Shown here: piece after piece, positions 1 to 11,446 of the stretch
How the letters are laid out: each line of letters opens with the position of its first letter
Numbering within the stretch: the stretch's first letter is position 1
DNA from: Folioceros fuciformis
Taxonomy: Eukaryota; Anthocerotophyta; Anthocerotopsida; Anthocerotales
Direction: 5' to 3'
NCBI GenBank assembly: GCA_049999805.1
Contig: JBNGIO010005380.1
Span: 30,183 to 51,664 of the forward strand
DNA length: 21,482 nucleotides
The notes under the pieces: generated by a model
Told to the model about the DNA's origin: nothing
The model's database searches: none
The model's input: only the letters and a program-made list of their open reading frames with translations
Made by a program: the position numbers and the translations under genes

Positions 1-887
1 GGAGGAGGGTGGAGAGGAGGCGGGTGAATGTGGGGCACGCCAGCACGTCCCACGCACTATGCACTATGCGCCAGTGGGCAGTGCCAGATCCACGCTAAAT
101 GGGGCTTGTCTCCTGCCCGAAGCTATTTGCTATTGGCCTCCTCCTCAGCAGGCCAGCCCTGGCCCCTGGCCCGGGTGCGTGATGTCAGGAGCGCCCCGGC
201 AGCGTCCCAAGACGAGCCAAGCCAAGCGAATAATACGCGCTGCAGCCGGACGAGACGTCTTGTCAAACAGCATGAGGAGGAGGAGCAGGAGAGCAGGAGA
301 GCAGGAGAACAGGAGCGGGAGGAGAGAAAAGATTCACTTCTCGCACGACCTCTCTGGGAGCCTCGAGAAGCTCTTCCCTTTTTCTTTTGTTTTCTCTTTC
401 CATCCCTTGGCCTTGGCCTTGTTTTTCCTTTCCTTTGATTTCCTTGCAATTGGGCTTTCGCCCGCCTCTCCTCCTGTGCACTGCGCTGGTGCTGCGCGGT
501 GTACAGTACTGGATTACGGCGATGCAAACGGGGCCCGGCAGCGCAGCCTGGGTGTGTCTGGCTATGGCTGCGCGCTCCGGATTCTTGGACACTCCATCAT
601 CACGTTTGTCTCACCTTTTGTACTTACCCCCGGCAAGGCAAGCAGAAAGCGGGGCCGCATAAAGGAGCCGCGAACAACAACAAACAAGAACAGAAAGGAA
701 AGGAAAGGAAAGGAATGGGCGAGGCAGCAGTTGGCATTGCCGCTCCCTCTGCCCCTCCCCTCTTTACCTCGTCCTCAGTCCGGAATCCGAGCTTGGTCCT
801 GGTCACGGTCCTTGTCCTGGTCCCTGGTCTAGGACGATGTGGCCACTGGCTATGTGTGTAACGAGAAACAGTACAACAGCAGGATAT

Positions 888-923
888 CTCTGCACGCTGC
901 ACGCTGCACGCTGCACTCTGCAC
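888..923. repeat. Heptamer tandem repeat (TGCACGC)
   Basis: About four to five copies of a 7-bp unit, the last ones degenerate (CTGCACT). One of many short tandem repeats in the ALOG upstream region. Confidence 0.8.
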
Positions 924-1330
924 TGTCCAGCCCTGACCTGCACGCAGCAAATGCTGCAGCCTCCTGCAGCAGCCCCGGCCCCGGCCCATGCCCAGCCCCA
1001 GGCCCAGCCCCAGCCCAGAAGCACAGCTGAACAGCAGCAGGACCAAGACCGAGACCAGGACCAGCGGGCTAGGACCCGCAGCATCAGCAGCGCAGCACTG
1101 GCAGGAGTCGACTGGCGACTGGCATGAGCAGCAGCTAGCCATAGCTGCCAATCCCCATGGCCATTTGCCATATATTCCATATTCGTGTCAAGCGCCTGTG
1201 CCGACGTCCTCCTATTCGCTGGCGCTCGCATTGCAGCCGCACACTGAACATGGGCCTGCCTTTGCACGTGGCTACCTTGGGATTAGCGTAGCCCAGCCGT
1301 TGGCGGTCCGAACCTGCCTCTCCTATCAAG

Positions 1331-1355
1331 TGCCCTGCCCTGCCCTGCCCTGCCC
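1331..1355. repeat. Pentamer tandem repeat (TGCCC)x5
   Basis: Five exact consecutive copies of TGCCC, a slippage-type microsatellite. Confidence 0.9.
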
Positions 1356-1920
1356 TGCTGCCCCCTCTCTCTCTTTCTGTCTTTGTGTCGCCTCGCCCAT
1401 CGCCATAGCCCTTCCTTGCCCTTCCCTTGCCACCAACAGCACCAGCACCAGCACCACGATACGATACGCCGTATGTACTGCCAACTTCGATTCCTCGGCC
1501 ACCACGCGCATACGTATGAATGTTGTGTCTGTGTGTCTATTCCTACCCACTTCCCTCCTTCCTCGGGCGGCAGCGCAGGCCATGGGCCATGGCATGGATG
1601 GAGGCCCAACTCCGGACTCTAATTTCCTCTCCTTCCCCTTCCCTTCCCTCTCCTCTCCTCTCCAACTCCTCACCGCAGTCGGAGTTGTCAACTGTTAGGA
1701 ATCTGGGGCAGGGGACAGCGTCATGCTGCCATCCCGGGCCGCACGCCTGCCTGCGTCGCGGGGGAGTCGGGACCCGCTCCGGGCCCGCACGTGCACGTAG
1801 TCGCCTCGACGGGCGTGCTCCTTCCTCTTCCTGCTCCCCCGCCCTGCCCCGCCCTGCCAGTAGAGTCCGACTCTCTCCCGGCTCCCATTTTCACACTTGA
1901 CGTCCTCGTCCTCGCCACCT

Positions 1921-1971
1921 TCTCCGTCCCCGTCTCCGCCTCCGTCTCCATCTCCGTCCCCGTCTCCGTCT
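1921..1971. repeat. Imperfect hexamer repeat (TCCGTC / TCTCCG)
   Basis: Pyrimidine-rich run of degenerate hexamers such as CCGTCT and CCGTCC over about 50 bp. It accounts for the Asp/Gly/Glu-repeat translations on the opposite strand. Confidence 0.75.
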
Positions 1972-2095
1972 GTCGACTGTTCCAACCCTGGACGGCCACC
2001 GCCCACTTCTCACCTCCCCTCCCTGCAACCAAAAGCACGCACGGCGGGCTCTGTATCCTCCGCTCTCCGCTGCTGCTGCTGCTGCAAGCAATCGG

Positions 2096-2115
2096 CTGGA
2101 CTGGACTGGACTGGA
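2096..2115. repeat. Pentamer tandem repeat (CTGGA)x4
   Basis: Four exact CTGGA copies followed by degenerate ones up to about 2150. Confidence 0.9.
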
Positions 2116-2455
2116 CCGTACAGGACCAGACCGGACTAGTGTAGACTGGTATGGCAATCGCTCGTCCTCAAGCAACCACAAAGCCCAGCAAGCAAGGTTG
2201 GGTAGAGAGAGCGGAGGGAGGCACGGTAGAGAGAGTGTGCCAAGGGCGGGAAGACTACAGTATGTACGTTCTCATGGGGTGAAGGAAAGGAACCGGTAAC
2301 GTAACTGTAACCGGCCCTGTTGTAGTCAATATTTCTCCCCGTTCCTTCCTTCCTTGTTGTTGCTGCCTGACAGTGAGTGCCTGCCTGGTGTTTGTTGTAC
2401 ATCGTGGTTGTAATGTAACTTTTTGTTAGCTGCTGCTCCTGCTGCTTCTCCTGCC

Positions 2456-2495
2456 GTTGTTGTTGTTGTTGTCGTTGTTGCTGCTGTTGTTGTTC
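2456..2495. repeat. GTT/GCT trinucleotide repeat
   Basis: Run of GTT with interspersed GTC and GCT triplets. A GC dinucleotide tract follows at 2562-2575. Confidence 0.8.
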
Positions 2496-3260
2496 CTGTA
2501 CACACTCTCTCACAGAACATCGCACAGCTCTCCGTAGACACTGTTGGGAGAGGGCGTGTGTGCGCGCGCGCGCGCAGGGATGAGCCTGGGGCGGTGTGGC
2601 CAGTGGTTGAAGCAGTGCTGCCTACGCCTAGGCCTGAGAGAAAGCCGGCTACTGCTGCCCGCCTTCCTACACCTACTGCACACGCCGGAGAGCAACGCTT
2701 TCCTGTGCAGAAGAAGACGCCTCACCTCCGAAGCCAGGACCCGCGGCCTAAGGCAGTAATGGCGAGGCTTGCCGCACGTTGAGAGGGGCGGGTCGGGTCG
2801 GGGCGGACATAGATAGATCCAACTGTAGGACATGACATGCGTACTGGGAAGCGTGGAACTGGAGAGAGAGTGGCAGGCCCTGACCCTGGCCCTGGCCCTG
2901 GGAAGAGGTGACTGGAATGGCGGAGGGCGGACTGGAATAGCAAGACTCGGACGTGGTTCTCCGGCAGGGACGAGCCCCGCTGGGAGGGAGTGGAGTGACA
3001 GTGGCACCAACCGCGCGCAGCCGTCTCTCTAATTTAGCAGGCTGCACCACCGGGCAGCAGACGCCGCGGCAAAGGACACATGACAGCCAATTTGAAGGCT
3101 CGCGCCACTAATCCGCCATCGCTGTACAAAAGCAACTGGTAGCCCCGAGCTTACATGGGCCTCCACACCCGCTTCTTCTGCTGTAGACATAACAGGCGCC
3201 GGAAGAGAGACAAGGCTTCCTTGCTCTACGCATCAACAACCACCAGCACCACCGGGGTGG

Positions 3261-3360
3261 TAGCAGCAGGAGCAGCAGCAGCAGCAGGAGCAGAACCCGG
3301 AGCAGGAGCAGGAGCAGGAGCAGGATCTGGAGCAGGAGTAGCAGGACCTGGAGCAGGAGG
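3261..3360. repeat. GGAGCA hexamer repeat tract
   Basis: About 100 bp dominated by AGCAGG/GGAGCA hexamers with AGC triplets. In one frame it reads as an Ala/Gly repeat and in another as Cys/Ser/Leu, which is why several spurious frames stay open here. Confidence 0.8.
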
Positions 3361-3906
3361 ACCAGGACCCAGAGGAGTCGGCGGCACTTCTGCCTCCCCC
3401 CGTGCGCCGCCGCGCTTGGCTTGCCTCGCATTGCCGCATTCATTCATCACTGCTTCGTGAACTCGTCTGCTCTACTCCCTAAGCCTTGCAACAGCTGCTC
3501 GTCTCTCAATCCATCCTCGCCGACCCGGGCGGCTTCCCCGGAGCTAGCACCTACCTTCCCTCCCTAGGCCTCCTTCTCCTCCACCTCCCCTTCCTCCTTG
3601 GACTCTTTCCCACTGCCCGTTGTGTCTCTCGTCTCTCTATCTGCAGTCTGGCTGTTCACCTGCAGCAGCGCCCTTGCAGCCTGCTGCTCCGGCACCTGTC
3701 CATGGATCCGGTATGCTGCGCGACAGTATCGCCTTGCTTGATAGGACCAGGCAACAGTAGCACGGGCTGATCGCTCATCGCCAGATCCGATCTTGCTTGC
3801 TCCATTGTTATCTTCCGGCGCCTGCCTTTAGCGGCGCGCTTAGCCTAGCTAGCCTACAGCTGCTGGCAGCCCCCCGGGGCTGAGCACGGCTCGGCTGAAC
3901 TGGGCT

Positions 3907-3938
3907 GGCCTGGCCTGGCCTGGCCTAGCCTGGCCTGG
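3907..3938. repeat. Pentamer tandem repeat (CCTGG)
   Basis: Six to seven copies of a CCTGG-type pentamer, one of them CCTAG, about 210 bp upstream of the ALOG start codon. Confidence 0.85.
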
Positions 3939-4113
3939 GAGAATTCTTGTGGAAATCTATGGCTTGAGCGCAGCGCTGTGACTGTCCAATTGCACAGCGA
4001 AGCACAGCGCAGGAGAGAGGAGGGGGTTTGTTGTTGTTGTTGAGGTTCGGCCCCAGGGTTTATCCGCCGGATTGTTGACCGCTGTGTGACGCTTCCGAGG
4101 CACCTTCCTCCGC

Positions 4114-4140
4114 ATGATCATCGTGATCATGTGTGACTGA
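4114..4140 (+). promoter_or_regulatory. Upstream ORF of 8 codons on an inverted repeat before the ALOG start
   Basis: An ATG at 4114 opens a frame of eight codons ending in TGA at 4138-4140, ten bases before the ALOG ATG at 4151. A second ATG at 4129 lies in the same frame and shares the stop. Bases 4114-4130 form an inverted repeat, ATGATCA / TGATCAT with a 3-base spacer. If transcribed, ribosomes would meet this uORF first and reinitiation over 10 bases would be inefficient, so it could dampen ALOG translation. The regulatory role is inferred. Confidence 0.5.
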
Positions 4141-4150
4141 GCACAAATTC

Positions 4151-5662
4151 ATGAGCGGTCAGGGCAGGCTTGCAGCTTCAGCAGGCGCAGGACAAGGACA
4201 ACAGCAACAGCAGCAGCAGCAGCTGCAGCAGCAGCTAGGCGGGGGCGTGCAGGGACAGGGGCAACAGCCTTCATCGCAGAACAGCTCGGATTCCTCGATG
4301 CTTCTGGAACTCCCCTCCCACAACGTGGTAGGCAATACCGGCTTACTCACCCGATCTTCATCGCAGGGCCGACTGCATCAGTTCCAGCAGCAGCAGCAAC
4401 ATCAACAGCAGCAGCAGCAGCAGCAGCAGCATCAGCAGCACCACCACCAGCAGCACCAGCACCAGCAGCAACTGCAGCAACAACACCAGCAGCATCAACA
4501 CCAGCAGCAGCAGCTGCAAGGCGGACTACAGTCTCTGGGAGCCTCATCCGGTTCTGGCTATGGCGGATCGCCCCTCGCACAGCTGGCGCACGTGCAGGAC
4601 CACCGATCCATGCAGCTCTCGGCATCAGAGCAGGCGCAGCTGCTCCAGCAGGCCCGATCCGGGATGCCGCAATTCCACCATCTCTCCGGCCAGATGCCTT
4701 CACCGTCCTCCTACCACGGAGGCTCCCCTCACCTACTCTCTTCCTCCGGCTTGCTCCGCCAGGCCTCGCAGCTGCACTACCCGCAGCAGCAGGCCAATTC
4801 GCCCCCGGCTCAGCTGCTAGGCCCGGTCCAGTCTCACCGCATGCATCAGGCGCACCTGGAGCAGATTCCTCAGCCGCAGCCTCCGCAAGCTCAGGGTTCA
4901 GGAGGCGGATTGCTGCAAGGGCAGGGACCCGGACCAGGACCAGGACAAGGGCAAGTGCAGGGTCAGGGTCAGGGGGTGCAACAGCAGCAGCAGCAGCAGC
5001 AGCCTGCGGCCCAGCTTAGCCGGTACGAGAGCCAGAAGCGGCGGGATTGGCGGACGTTCGGGCAATACCTCCGCAACAGGCGACCGCCGATCGCGCTCGG
5101 GAGATGCACGGGGGCTATTGTGCTGGAATTCCTACGCTACCTGGACCAATTCGGCAAGACCAAGGTTCACATTCCCAGCTGCTCCTTCTTCGGGGTTATT
5201 GCTCCTCCGCAGCCCTGCGCGTGCCCGCTCCGTCAGGCATGGGGGTCTCTGGACGCTCTGGTAGGACGACTGCGTGCCGCATTCGAAGAGCATGGAGGAT
5301 CCCCGGAGGCCAACCCGTTTGGAGCCAGAGCGGTGCGGCTTTACCTGAGAGAGGTGCGGGACATGCAGGCCAAGGCCCGGGGCATCGCCTACGACAAGAA
5401 GAAAAGGAAGCGACCTCCGTCGGGCCCGGGCGGTACAAGCACAGCGGGAGGAGCTGCAGCGGCAGCAGCAGATACATCGGGTCCAGGCAGCAGTGGTGCA
5501 GGGGGATCCGGAGGCCAGCAACAACAACAGCAACAACAATTGCAGCAATTACACCAGCAGCAGCAACAGCATCAGGCTGGGCCTTCGGGCAGCAGCAGCA
5601 GCTCCTTCGCTTCTGGAGCCCCCATGAGCACGTCGCCTGGACCTTCCACTCAAGAGCTTTGA
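4151..5662 (+). CDS. ALOG (LSH/G1-like) family transcription factor, Gln-rich
   Basis: Predicted 503-aa nuclear DNA-binding protein. The ALOG domain spans about residues 290-421: it opens with [17 protein letters not shown], contains [16 protein letters not shown], and carries the zinc-ribbon insert with ligand pattern H-x3-C and C-x-C (HIPSC, PCACPL), then [15 protein letters not shown] and [18 protein letters not shown] basic KKKRKR stretch at 416-421 is the usual nuclear signal. ALOG proteins control organ boundaries, meristem maturation and light responses; in angiosperms they are generally about 180-280 aa. Here the core is flanked by long Gln/His tracts coded mainly by CAG (about 4199-4236, 4385-4521, 4981-5003, 5517-5573). 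The start is the first ATG in this frame; an in-frame TGA lies upstream at 4124-4126. The domain is uninterrupted and no intron is needed. Family certain; orthology to a named gene is not claimed. Confidence 0.95.
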   Translation: MSGQGRLAASAGAGQGQQQQQQQQLQQQLGGGVQGQGQQPSSQNSSDSSMLLELPSHNVVGNTGLLTRSSSQGRLHQFQQQQQHQQQQQQQQQHQQHHHQQHQHQQQLQQQHQQHQHQQQQLQGGLQSLGASSGSGYGGSPLAQLAHVQDHRSMQLSASEQAQLLQQARSGMPQFHHLSGQMPSPSSYHGGSPHLLSSSGLLRQASQLHYPQQQANSPPAQLLGPVQSHRMHQAHLEQIPQPQPPQAQGSGGGLLQGQGPGPGPGQGQVQGQGQGVQQQQQQQQPAAQLSRYESQKRRDWRTFGQYLRNRRPPIALGRCTGAIVLEFLRYLDQFGKTKVHIPSCSFFGVIAPPQPCACPLRQAWGSLDALVGRLRAAFEEHGGSPEANPFGARAVRLYLREVRDMQAKARGIAYDKKKRKRPPSGPGGTSTAGGAAAAAADTSGPGSSGAGGSGGQQQQQQQQLQQLHQQQQQHQAGPSGSSSSSFASGAPMSTSPGPSTQEL

Positions 5663-6279
5663 TTTGCTCATCGCAGCAGCATCCAAGATCATTACAGGAG
5701 TTGGCTAGATTTTAGCATTTGTTAAACCCCCACTCTGCCGGGAAGACCAGAAACCCTAAGTGTGTTTGATGGGTCAGGCCCCGCGGATTTTTTGATTCCA
5801 ACCATGCCACATGCCAACACACTTGCCTAGATGCTTCATCTTCGGTCTGCTCACATCACCTTCTCTTCTCCGCTCTGCACTCCGACAGAGACGCGAGCTA
5901 CCTTGACTCTATCATCATGGCCAACAAATTTTCCAACTCCCCAAGCTCTTCGTTAACCATTCTTTCTTTCTTTTTTTTGTTTTCTTGTACCTACTAGATA
6001 AAGTACCCGTCATTTCTACCTATCCCTGCTTGGATAAATAGGTTGTAGTTTTCATGTATGTGGAAATTAGGTGGTCATCACCTTTTCCTGATATGATCAT
6101 ATATCATTCCATTCTTTTGTCCAACCCTGAAAATAACATGTCAAGATTTTATTTCATATTAATTTTTATAATTATATTTTATTTACTATTAATAATATTA
6201 AAATCATAAAAAAATATAATTTAATATAATAAAACAAAGCAGGAATAAACGTAATTGATGTAAGATAAAAGTTGAATAA

Positions 6280-6437
6280 CAACTTGATTTTGTGGATTGA
6301 AACTATTCCCCAGTGCGTATATTCACTTTTCAAAAGCTTCTTGCTTGCATTTCCTCTCATTCACATCCAGAACCTAAACCCAACTCTCCACAGACACAAA
6401 GGCCATGATCAACTTGATTTTGTGGATAGGAACTATT
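6280..6437. repeat. 28-bp direct repeat, copies 130 bp apart
   Basis: Bases 6280-6307 and 6410-6437 both begin CAACTTGATTTTGTGGAT and differ at only two positions over 28 bp. Origin unknown; possibly a local duplication. Confidence 0.8.
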
Positions 6438-6523
6438 ATATATCATATATGTATCCTTTTTGTAACTTTTGCTTCATCTTCTTTTATATGGGTTCACTAT
6501 CTCATCTACGTTTAATGACAGAG

Positions 6524-6620
6524 TCCTAGTGAGATCTAGACATTGAAGAACTTCTTTTCGTTGCATGGAACACCTTTTATCAATGAAAAGAAAGTCTTTA
6601 ATGTGTAGATCTCACTAAGA
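6524..6620. repeat. Long imperfect inverted repeat (foldback), 39-base arms, 19-base loop
   Basis: The left arm 6524-6562 matches the reverse complement of 6582-6620 at 33 of 39 positions, with a perfect 12-base core TAGTGAGATCTA (6527-6538 against 6606-6617). As + strand RNA, two of the six differences would be G-U pairs. The loop is 6563-6581. Similarity ends abruptly at both outer ends. It could be a small-RNA precursor or a relic of a foldback transposon; the sequence alone does not decide. Confidence 0.85.
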
Positions 6621-7827
6621 AATATATTTGAGGTGAAAATTAAAGCAGCTCAAAGTATGTTAAAAGGTCTTATTTCTTCTGCACCTACACACTTAAATAC
6701 ACAATGTCATGCATACTCACTTAGATTATTGAAACAAGTACTTACATATAATCCTCACAAAAGAACATGAACACAATATTATTACGATCTTCTTTGACTT
6801 TTAAGTTTGAAGGAAAATAGCAAGCGAAATAGTAACACATTCTATGTGGCACACAAACCCAAGTGATCATTGAATGTTGCAGGCACAAATCACAGTGAAT
6901 CTTGAAAGCTCTTTTATGACCATATTTTTCCTCTTTTTGGACCATGATCTCTTGAGGGTTATCATTAGTTTTTAGGTTTAGTGGCTAGCCCTGGTGACAG
7001 TTCATCTTTGATGGTTTGTCTCACCTCTATAGTAGGAGTACATGGGTTCCCAACTTGTTTTTCTATATGTGGAACCCTTTAACTTAGTTCATGGTCTTTT
7101 GGAGTAGAAAACCCTATTCAATGACCACATTAATCTTAGTATGTTATGAAAGAGCTGAACAAGATGTTTGGTTCAAGAGACTTCTTGTAAATATTTCTTT
7201 GCACTTCTAGCACTTTCCTTGTATTTGAACAGATGGTGATCTAGTGTGAAAGGTGGAATCCGATCATGATTATTCTTGAACTATTATTTAGAAATCAATC
7301 TAAAGGATTGTTGTCTAATTAATGAAAATATCATTCCTTTACTTTGGAAGGGCCTATGAAAAGACTCTTTTATACAAGGGGCTCAATAGGACTCCTCAAA
7401 CTGCTTTTCAGTCATGCATTTAGCCTTTCTTTGCATTTGTTAGGTAATGGGATTTTAGCCTTCAAGTTTCCGGTCGTTTTTCTTACTTTTAGTCTCCACA
7501 TTTCTAAAATCATGATATATACACAACCTTAACTTCTACCTTTCTTTTCTTACATTTAGTAATAACATTCCTCAAATCGGGATCATACACACAACACCAA
7601 CTACTACCAAACTCTATAATGCAGACTATTACCCAAACAAACCCTTGTCTTCCATGGAGGATGAGGAAAAGCACACAAGCCCCTTATATGAACTTGCAAA
7701 CAAGAAGCTTACTCTATCTTAACACAATTGTTCAACACTTAACCCTCTCTTTACCAAACTTGGATGATTGAACCCGTAAGATAGACAAGCTGTTTTGGTC
7801 AACAAGCCAGTCTTCACACCGACTGAG

Positions 7828-7849
7828 CACGGGCCGCTGTAGGCCCGTG
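7828..7849. repeat. GC-rich hairpin
   Basis: CACGGGCC (7828-7835) and GGCCCGTG (7842-7849) are perfectly complementary around a 6-base loop. No T-run follows and no gene ends here, so no terminator role is proposed. Confidence 0.6.
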
Positions 7850-7920
7850 ACTTTCCAAAGCTGAGCAAATAAACTCCAAGCTCTTACACAGTCGGCATCC
7901 AAAGCTTTACTGACCCTGCG

Positions 7921-7950
7921 GAAGCGGAAGCGGAAGCGGAAGCGGAAGCG
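7921..7950. repeat. Hexamer tandem repeat (GAAGCG)x5
   Basis: Five exact copies of GAAGCG. On the minus strand they read as an Arg-Phe repeat inside a spurious frame. Confidence 0.95.
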
Positions 7951-8137
7951 CAAGTCTATAATAGCACAGGTAAGGTAAGGGGATCTGAACGTGACGTGTT
8001 CCTCTCCCTATACACACTCAAAATCTGAATTGGAGCACTGGAGTGCCTGCTGAAACGTCAAACTCAAGCCAGCTATTGCGACAGTCGATGCAGGCTAGTC
8101 CGTGGCCGGCGGACAATTCGCTCTTTTGCTCTGTCAA

Positions 8138-8770
8138 CGGACGCAGGTGGCATACGTGACGGGCACGTCTGCTCTTGGTATCACGTACGAGAAGGGAGTT
8201 TTGATTGCGGCCGCCATGGCTGTCTCTTGTGGTTCGAACCTCCGCTGTAAGATTGTGAGCCAGGTGCAACCTGTTGTGAGGCACGCGCTCATTGGGGCAT
8301 CCGGGGAGATCAGCGACTTCCAGCATATTGCGGAACTCCTGGACGAGGTAGTGCTTGGATGACCAGATGCGTGACGACGGACCAGTCTGGGCCCCAAGGA
8401 TGTGCACACTTGTTGAAGTCGATGATGTACAACAAGCGCAACAAACTTGAATCCTCTGTGGAACACACTGCTGCTTGGTGGAGTGAAGGAAGCCTTGAAA
8501 GGTTGTGAGCATGATTGGGGTGAACTACGAGGATGATCACGTTGCCAAAGGGTCTGCACGCCCCTTCTTTCTTTCGGCAGGAGTGGCGGGAGGATCTGAG
8601 TTACGACGGAAAGGTGAAGTTACTGGAAATATGAAGCTACTGGACATGTATCTTGTGGTGATATAGTATCGTGACAGAGCCTCAATCAATAAGTTTCAGA
8701 TTGCCAACATCACGAGGGACGAATTCACTGCTTCTGAGCCGCATGCAGTCAGGCAAACTGGGAACTCCAC
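8138..8770 (+). pseudogene. Processed-type pseudogene of 20S proteasome subunit beta type-4 (PBG1)
   Basis: Segments in order along the + strand match the plant PBG1 (beta-7 position, PSMB4-type) subunit: VAYVTGTSALGITYEKGVLI and HALIGASGEISDFQ in one frame to a TGA at 8360; then SLGPKDVHTC, MYNKRNKL and LWNTLLLGGVKE in shifted frames; then VSMIGVNYEDDHVA, EWREDLSYDGKVKLLE, YRDRASINKFQIANITRD and a degenerate C-terminus. At least four frameshifts and several stops separate them, so no functional subunit can be made. No intron interrupts the matches although plant PBG1 genes have introns, which suggests a reverse-transcribed copy; a poly-A tail is not visible. The N-terminal propeptide region was not recognised. 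Family assignment is strong from the motifs; the retro-origin is inferred. Confidence 0.85.
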
Positions 8771-9201
8771 TTTTTCCGAAAACGCAACAGGCCAGGGACC
8801 CTTGGTGAAATACAGGCTACGTGGTTTACAACGATTTCTCTGGAGACTGGAACCGGCCTCCACACCACCCAGTTTAACGCATCCCATCATTGACGTGCCA
8901 GGCGGTGGGTAGGATGCCGCACATAAGGCATGTACTTGCAGATGCGGTCGACGCAATGAGAGATCAAGCGACGAGCAACGATCGGTGCTATCTACCAGGG
9001 GGTGTGTTGACCTGGCTTGTCGGTGCCTGACCAGCCGGCAGCGGAGCCAACATGCTCAAGAGTCACATTCAAAGTGAAATGATTCACACCGTCACCAGGC
9101 AGACATTGATCTGCAGAACTCCGTGTCAAACCGGGGGAGAGGACTTTTCATAGAGTGAAGTCTTCCCGTCCGACGGTCACTAGACGGTCCGGAGTCTTTC
9201 T
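8771..9201. other. Intergenic, probable 3' region of the ZTL/FKF1 gene
   Basis: No gene recognised. The part next to 9201 is expected to be 3'UTR of the minus-strand photoreceptor gene. The part next to 8770 may be 3'UTR carried by the proteasome pseudogene, but nothing identifies it. Confidence 0.4.

Positions 9202-11446
<2,245 letters not shown>

Larger units (their letters stand above)
1..4113. other. GC-rich, repeat-studded region upstream of the ALOG gene, no gene recognised
   Basis: Open frames occur on both strands, but they translate into low-complexity Ser/Pro/Arg/Cys/Leu-rich strings that follow local repeats, and none resembles a known family. The stretch is packed with short tandem repeats of changing motif (5-7 bp units, CAG-like, GT/GC and purine runs). 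Long, GC-rich promoters and 5' leaders before developmental regulators are common in plants, so this is most simply the promoter and possibly the 5'UTR or a 5'UTR intron of the + strand ALOG gene. I cannot place a transcription start or a confident intron. CACGTG G-box cores occur at 1265-1270 and 1788-1793. Confidence 0.5.
5663..8137. other. ALOG 3' flank and AT-rich gene-free stretch
   Basis: The first few hundred bases after the ALOG stop are probably 3'UTR. From about 6120 to 7740 the sequence becomes strongly AT-rich, unlike the GC-rich DNA on either side. Frames here are short and unlike any family I know. No transposase, terminal inverted repeats or RNA gene was recognised. The items worth listing are a direct repeat (6280-6437), a long foldback (6524-6620), a GC-rich hairpin (7828-7849) and a hexamer repeat (7921-7950). 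The composition shift could reflect an old non-coding insertion, but I found no ends. Confidence 0.5.

Noticed and set aside
28-3770. Many open frames of 60-257 codons in the upstream region
   Set aside because: They overlap on both strands, follow tandem repeats, have low-complexity composition and match no family known to me.
4133-4150. Upstream GTG extension of the ALOG frame
   Set aside because: Nuclear plant genes normally start at ATG. The first in-frame ATG is 4151 and a stop lies just upstream.
7828-7849. Rho-independent-type terminator
   Set aside because: There is no T-run, no gene end nearby, and such terminators are not expected in this nuclear context.
7732-7953. Minus-strand frame with Arg-Phe repeat
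   Set aside because: The repeat comes from the GAAGCG hexamer tract, and the rest shows no recognisable domain.
8018-8512. Minus-strand frame of 164 codons
   Set aside because: It is antisense to the proteasome pseudogene, whose motifs on the + strand explain the sequence.
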